Part shown: positions 42,805 to 46,261 of the stretch, in pieces | How the letters are laid out: each line of letters opens with the position of its first letter | Position numbering within the stretch: position 1 is the stretch's first letter | DNA from: JAVKDP01 sp040222185 | GTDB lineage: Bacteria > Bacteroidota > Rhodothermia > Balneolales > Balneolaceae | Length of the DNA: 46,261 nucleotides | Reading direction: 5' to 3' | NCBI GenBank assembly: GCA_040222185.1 | Contig: JAVKDP010000052.1 | Span: 1-46,261 of the forward strand | Program-made: the position numbers and the translations under genes | The notes under the pieces: model-generated | What the model was told of the DNA's origin: nothing | What the model saw: only the letters and a program-made list of their open reading frames with translations | The model's database searches: none

Positions 42805-43275
42805 ATGCTTAGATTTTCTATAATCGTTTTACTACTCTCAATAGCTGATATAAATTTATTTGCTCAAGAAGGAGTAGATGCTCTTTGGGATGAAATTTCT
42901 AAAACTGTAGCAGAAGGTGATTTTGAAGGATATGCAGCTACTTATCATCCTGATGCAGTTTTGGTAAATGGAATTTCAGAAACTAGCTATCCAATTGCTA
43001 ATGCCTTAGCTGGGTGGAAACAGGGATTTGATGATACTAAAGCTGGAGAAATGACAGCAAGCGTTGAGTTTAAATTCACTGAGCGGTTACACAGTGAGAC
43101 AACGGCCTTCGATACTGGTATTTTTAAATACACATCACAGGCTAATGGAGCAGAACCACAAACCATATACATACACTTCCAGGGATTGCTTACAAAAGCT
43201 AGCGGTGACTGGAAGTTGATGATGGAAAATCAGATTTCTATAGCTACTATAGAAGAGTGGAATGAAGTAAAGTAG
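42805..43275 (+). CDS. Secreted SnoaL/NTF2-like (DUF4440-type) protein
   Basis: A 156-residue protein from the ATG at 42805, chosen because it starts a clean signal peptide (MLRFSIIVLLLSIADINLFA); an ATG-less extension from 42739 would bury it. The domain has the NTF2-like order: LWDEISKTVAEGDFEGYAATYHPDAVLVNG, then strands and GDWKLMMENQISI at the end. Such proteins are often ketosteroid isomerase-like or of unknown function; no catalytic assignment is possible. Confidence 0.78.
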   Translation: MLRFSIIVLLLSIADINLFAQEGVDALWDEISKTVAEGDFEGYAATYHPDAVLVNGISETSYPIANALAGWKQGFDDTKAGEMTASVEFKFTERLHSETTAFDTGIFKYTSQANGAEPQTIYIHFQGLLTKASGDWKLMMENQISIATIEEWNEVK

Positions 43276-43296
43276 TTCAAAAAGCTTATGAAATAG

Positions 43297-43326
43297 AAAA
43301 GGCACATCAAATAGATGTGCCTTTTT
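43297..43326. terminator. Bidirectional terminator between the SnoaL-like gene and lon
   Basis: AAAAGGCACATC (43297-43308) pairs with GATGTGCCTTTT (43314-43325), with loop AAATA and a T5 tract. It suits the + strand gene ending at 43275 and the convergent lon ending at 43352. Confidence 0.85.
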
Positions 43327-43351
43327 AATTTAATTCAATTAGGAACTTAGA

Positions 43352-45877
43352 TTATGAAGTAACTTCAACTTCTTTTGCAGTTCCATTCTTACCTTTAACA
43401 GCTGATTTATGAGCGTCGCTTACCTTGAAAAACTCAAAAGGGTCATTGATAGCTTCTTTTTCCAGCATTTTATCCAATAGAGAATCCATTCTCTCAAGAT
43501 AATCTACTTCCAGGTTACCAATTACATCTGTTTCAATTTCAGAAACATCTTTTTCATTTTTCTTGGGGAGAAGCACTTTTTTAATACCGGCTCTTTTAGC
43601 AGCAAGAACTTTCTCTTTAATTCCACCAACAGGAAGAACCAATCCACGAAGAGTAATTTCTCCTGTTAACGCAATCGTGCCTTTAACTTTCCTTTGGGTA
43701 AAGATAGAAGCAATTGCAGTCATCAGGGAGACACCGGCTGAAGGTCCGTCTTTTGGAACAGCCCCGGCAGGAACGTGAATATGTAAATCCCAGTACTTGA
43801 ATGCTTCTTCAGGAATCCCAACAGACTCCGCATGAGCTTTCAAATAAGAAATAGCCAGCATCGCAGACTCTTTCATTACATCACCAAGTTGCCCGGTAAT
43901 ATTTAGTTTCCCGGAACCTTTGGAAACACTTGCTTCAATGAACAGGATATCACCCCCGAAAGGAGTCCAGGCCAAACCAGTAGCTACACCCGGAACAATA
44001 GTTCTCTCAGCGATATCACTAAAGTACTTTTGCTTTCCAAGAAATTCCTCAATATCACTGGCTTTTACGGCAAATTCTTCGATATCACCAGATGCTACTT
44101 TGGCAGCAACACCGCGGCAAACGGCACCAACCTGACGATCCAGGTTCCTTACGCCAGATTCACGAGTATATTCATCAATGATTAACTCAACTGCTTTATC
44201 TTCAAAAGAAATTTGAGCGTCCTTTAAACCATTTTCCTTAGTCTGTTTGGGGATAAGGTATTTTTTAGCAATCTCAGTTTTTTCTTCCAGTGTATACCCG
44301 CTAATATTAATGATTTCCATTCGGTCTCTTAAAGGAGCAGGAATGGTATCTAATGAATTAGCTGTAGCAATGAACAAGACTTTTGAAAGGTCGTATTCAA
44401 GTTCCAGGTAATTATCACTGAATGTATCGTTTTGCTCCGGATCCAAAACTTCAAGCAGGGCAGAGGTTGGATCACCACGGAAATCAGAACCAACTTTATC
44501 AATTTCATCAAGCATGATTACAGGGTTTCCTTTACCAGTCTTTTTCATAGACCGGATAATTCTTCCAGGTAATGCACCGATATAAGTTCTTCTATGACCG
44601 CGGATTTCAGCTTCGTCTCTAATACCACCTAAACTGAATCTTTCAAATTCTCTGTTTAAGGCTCTGGCGATGGATTTACCAAGTGAGGTCTTACCAACTC
44701 CCGGAGGGCCGTAGAAACATAAAATAGGAGCTTTCATGTCCTCTTTAAGCTTGAGAACAGCCAAATACTCGATAATTCGTTTTTTTACCTTCTCTAAACC
44801 ATAATGGTCTTCATCTAAAACTTCGCGAGCAAATTTAAGATCCAGCTTATCCTCTGAGTAATCTTCCCATGGTAAGTCCAGTATCCACTCTAAATAGCTA
44901 TGGATAATTCCATAATTAGGGGAAGCGTTTGGAGTCATTTCGAGACGCTGTAATTCTTTCTCAGCTACTTCTTTAGCATAGTCAGGCAGTTTCTTTTCTG
45001 CTAGTTTAATTCTGAGTTTTTCAACTTCCTGGTGCTCAGCATCTTCTCCCAGTTCTTCCTGGATGGCTTTCATTTGCTGGCGCAGGTAGAATTCTCTTTG
45101 CTGGTCATCAATATCAGACTTTACCTTTGTCCGAATTTTCTCGCTCATATCAAGAACCTGAAGTTCCTGTTCAAGGAACTCCATAATTTTTTCCATGTTC
45201 TCAGAGAATTTTTGAGTCTCAAGAAGGTCTTGTTTCTCAGAGATATCTACATTCAGGTTTGATGCAATAAAGTTGAGCAAAAAGATCGGGCTGTTGATGT
45301 TATTCACAGCCACAGAAGCTTCAGTCGGAATGTTGGGAGATTTGTTAATTATGTCTACAGCTGTCTCTTTCACATTTCGAATGGAGGCACTTAATTCAAG
45401 CCCATGAATATCCATCTCTTTTGGATATGCTTTGGTCTTCGCCGTAAAATATGGTTGTTCCTGGATGAACTCTTCAATTTCAAATACTGACTTTCCCTGT
45501 ATAACGATACTGCGACTGCCATCGGGCATTTTAATTAGCTTCAAAATCTGGGCTACTGTACCATATCTATGGAGGTCATCATAACCCGGCTCTTCGACGT
45601 CCATATCTTTTTGAGTAACCACACCGATAATTTTGTTACCAGCATAAGCTTCTTTCACAAGTGCAAGTGAGCGATCTCTGCCTACGGTAATGGGTACTAC
45701 TACCCCAGGGAAAAGAACCGTGTTTTTTAAAGGTAGAATAGGGAGGCTTTCCGGTACCGGAGCTTGTGTTAGCTCATTTTCTTCTTCTTCAGAAAGTAGG
45801 GGAATGGCCTGTTCAAAATCGTCAAATTCACTATCAGATTCTCCCAGTTCATGTATAAGGTTAAAGCGTGTCTTCAT
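43352..45877 (-). CDS. lon: ATP-dependent protease Lon
   Basis: An 841-residue protein from the ATG at 45877, preceded by AAAAGGAATTA, a good ribosome binding site; a longer start at 45904 lacks one. The LON N-domain is about 40-240 (LPILPLKNTVLFPGVVVPI), then a coiled coil (REFYLRQQMKAIQEELGED), the AAA+ domain with Walker A GPPGVGKTSLGK and Walker B VIMLDEIDKV, and the peptidase with catalytic Ser in KDGPSAGVSL and Lys in GGIKEKVLAAKRAG. It degrades misfolded and regulatory proteins in the cytoplasm. Length is slightly above E. coli Lon (784) because of short terminal extensions. Confidence 0.95.
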   Translation of the reverse strand: MKTRFNLIHELGESDSEFDDFEQAIPLLSEEEENELTQAPVPESLPILPLKNTVLFPGVVVPITVGRDRSLALVKEAYAGNKIIGVVTQKDMDVEEPGYDDLHRYGTVAQILKLIKMPDGSRSIVIQGKSVFEIEEFIQEQPYFTAKTKAYPKEMDIHGLELSASIRNVKETAVDIINKSPNIPTEASVAVNNINSPIFLLNFIASNLNVDISEKQDLLETQKFSENMEKIMEFLEQELQVLDMSEKIRTKVKSDIDDQQREFYLRQQMKAIQEELGEDAEHQEVEKLRIKLAEKKLPDYAKEVAEKELQRLEMTPNASPNYGIIHSYLEWILDLPWEDYSEDKLDLKFAREVLDEDHYGLEKVKKRIIEYLAVLKLKEDMKAPILCFYGPPGVGKTSLGKSIARALNREFERFSLGGIRDEAEIRGHRRTYIGALPGRIIRSMKKTGKGNPVIMLDEIDKVGSDFRGDPTSALLEVLDPEQNDTFSDNYLELEYDLSKVLFIATANSLDTIPAPLRDRMEIINISGYTLEEKTEIAKKYLIPKQTKENGLKDAQISFEDKAVELIIDEYTRESGVRNLDRQVGAVCRGVAAKVASGDIEEFAVKASDIEEFLGKQKYFSDIAERTIVPGVATGLAWTPFGGDILFIEASVSKGSGKLNITGQLGDVMKESAMLAISYLKAHAESVGIPEEAFKYWDLHIHVPAGAVPKDGPSAGVSLMTAIASIFTQRKVKGTIALTGEITLRGLVLPVGGIKEKVLAAKRAGIKKVLLPKKNEKDVSEIETDVIGNLEVDYLERMDSLLDKMLEKEAINDPFEFFKVSDAHKSAVKGKNGTAKEVEVTS

Positions 45878-45951
45878 TAATTCCTTTTTTTGTAATTCGA
45901 ACATGGATAGGCAAATACAAAGCCAGTTTTTACGCTGACTCCAAAGAGTCA

Positions 45952-45991
45952 GGAAAAGAAAACCTTGTCAGAAATGTAAGGCAAACTGACA
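45952..45991 (-). terminator. Possible terminator of the partial beta-barrel gene
   Basis: On the minus strand TGTCAG (45991-45986) pairs with CTGACA (45971-45966), followed by AGGTTTTCTTTTCC. The stem is short (6 pairs, 14-base loop), so it is tentative. A second 7-bp hairpin (CTGACTC/GAGTCAG, 45935-45952) lies just after it, towards lon. Confidence 0.35.
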
Positions 45992-45995
45992 GGCT

Positions 45996-46261
45996 TTAGA
46001 AATGAAATTGTAAAGCCGCTACGGTAACCCCGGTAAGTGTCGGGTTGCTATCAAATGTTCTGGAAACAAATTGAGTTGCAATTGACAAATCCCATACACT
46101 TGTTTCAATGGCCGTACCAAAGCTTAGAAAACTAGGTAATTCGGTAGCTAATTGTGCTCCGGCTCGTAGTGGCAAGAATTTAAGCGGACGTAACTCTACA
46201 CCAGCAGATGCGATTAGTTTGGTTGAATTAAAAGCATTGTTAGTTAGCCCGATGCTAAGAT
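45996..46261 (-). CDS. C-terminal part of an outer membrane beta-barrel protein (5' end outside window)
   Basis: On the minus strand the frame is open from base 46259 to a TAA at 45998-45996, giving 87 residues. They alternate hydrophobic and polar strands (FNSTKLIASAGVELRPLKFL, LRAGAQLATELPSFLSFGTA) and end in TGVTVAALQFHF, with a terminal Phe as in outer membrane barrels. It resembles the ends of Bacteroidota DUF5723-like barrel proteins, but too little is visible for a firm family. Confidence 0.65.
   Translation of the reverse strand, partial: LSIGLTNNAFNSTKLIASAGVELRPLKFLPLRAGAQLATELPSFLSFGTAIETSVWDLSIATQFVSRTFDSNPTLTGVTVAALQFHF

Overview
The window reads as a chromosomal segment of a marine-type Bacteroidota/Balneolota bacterium. 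I lean to Balneolota (Balneola/Gracilimonas-like); the phylum-level call is inference. The support is: an amylase ending in the NFPNPFNPST-type C-terminal sorting domain of type IX secretion cargo; many lipoproteins; AT-rich DNA with few strong Shine-Dalgarno sites; a bacillithiol-type deacetylase (bshB1); a Rho with a long K/N/R-rich N-terminal insertion; and MFS maltose uptake next to surface GH13 enzymes. No rRNA, tRNA, CRISPR array, transposase or integrase is visible. There is no gene-free stretch over 300 bases; the longest is 288 bases (30582-30869).

Layout. 1-10591: alpha-glucan utilisation cluster on the + strand (LacI-type regulator cut by the window edge, four different GH13 enzymes, an MFS/GPH-like sugar transporter). 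10641-15047: a membrane-anchored thioredoxin-fold protein without catalytic cysteines, pabC, folC, then rho with its terminator. 15065-19328 (minus): a seven-repeat propeller-like lipoprotein, an M43 metalloprotease lipoprotein, an exported Gfo/Idh/MocA oxidoreductase and an MBL-fold hydrolase. 19349-22005 (+): a PYROXD2/CrtI-like FAD oxidoreductase overlapping alanine racemase. 22010-25259 (minus): FKBP lipoprotein, tatC, glyA, rpiB. 25364-28182 (+): inositol monophosphatase family, aguB, aguA (agmatine to putrescine). 28201-30019 (minus): an AT-rich three-gene insert (small beta-rich protein, papain-like protease without signal peptide, protein with a C-terminal hydrophobic hairpin). 30207-30581: small roadblock-like protein. 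30870-32636: long aromatic amino acid hydroxylase. 32642-33382: bshB1. 33529-40666 (+): a MacAB-TolC-like export operon in split form, with three small envelope proteins in its middle. 40716-46261: outer membrane protein, rsgA, SnoaL-like secreted protein, lon and the C-terminus of another beta-barrel protein.

The most interesting place is 28183-30215. Just to the right of the three-gene insert lies a decayed second copy of the 3' end of aguA, in the same orientation as aguA. It encodes GLGSFHYLIQQEP against GLGSFHCLSQQEP in the intact gene. The simplest reading is that the insert entered at the aguA 3' end, supplied a new end, and displaced the old one. This delimits a compact module (protease, overlapping small beta protein, membrane-hairpin protein) as one mobile unit of unknown function. 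An abortive-infection or protease-activated membrane effector role is a hypothesis only.
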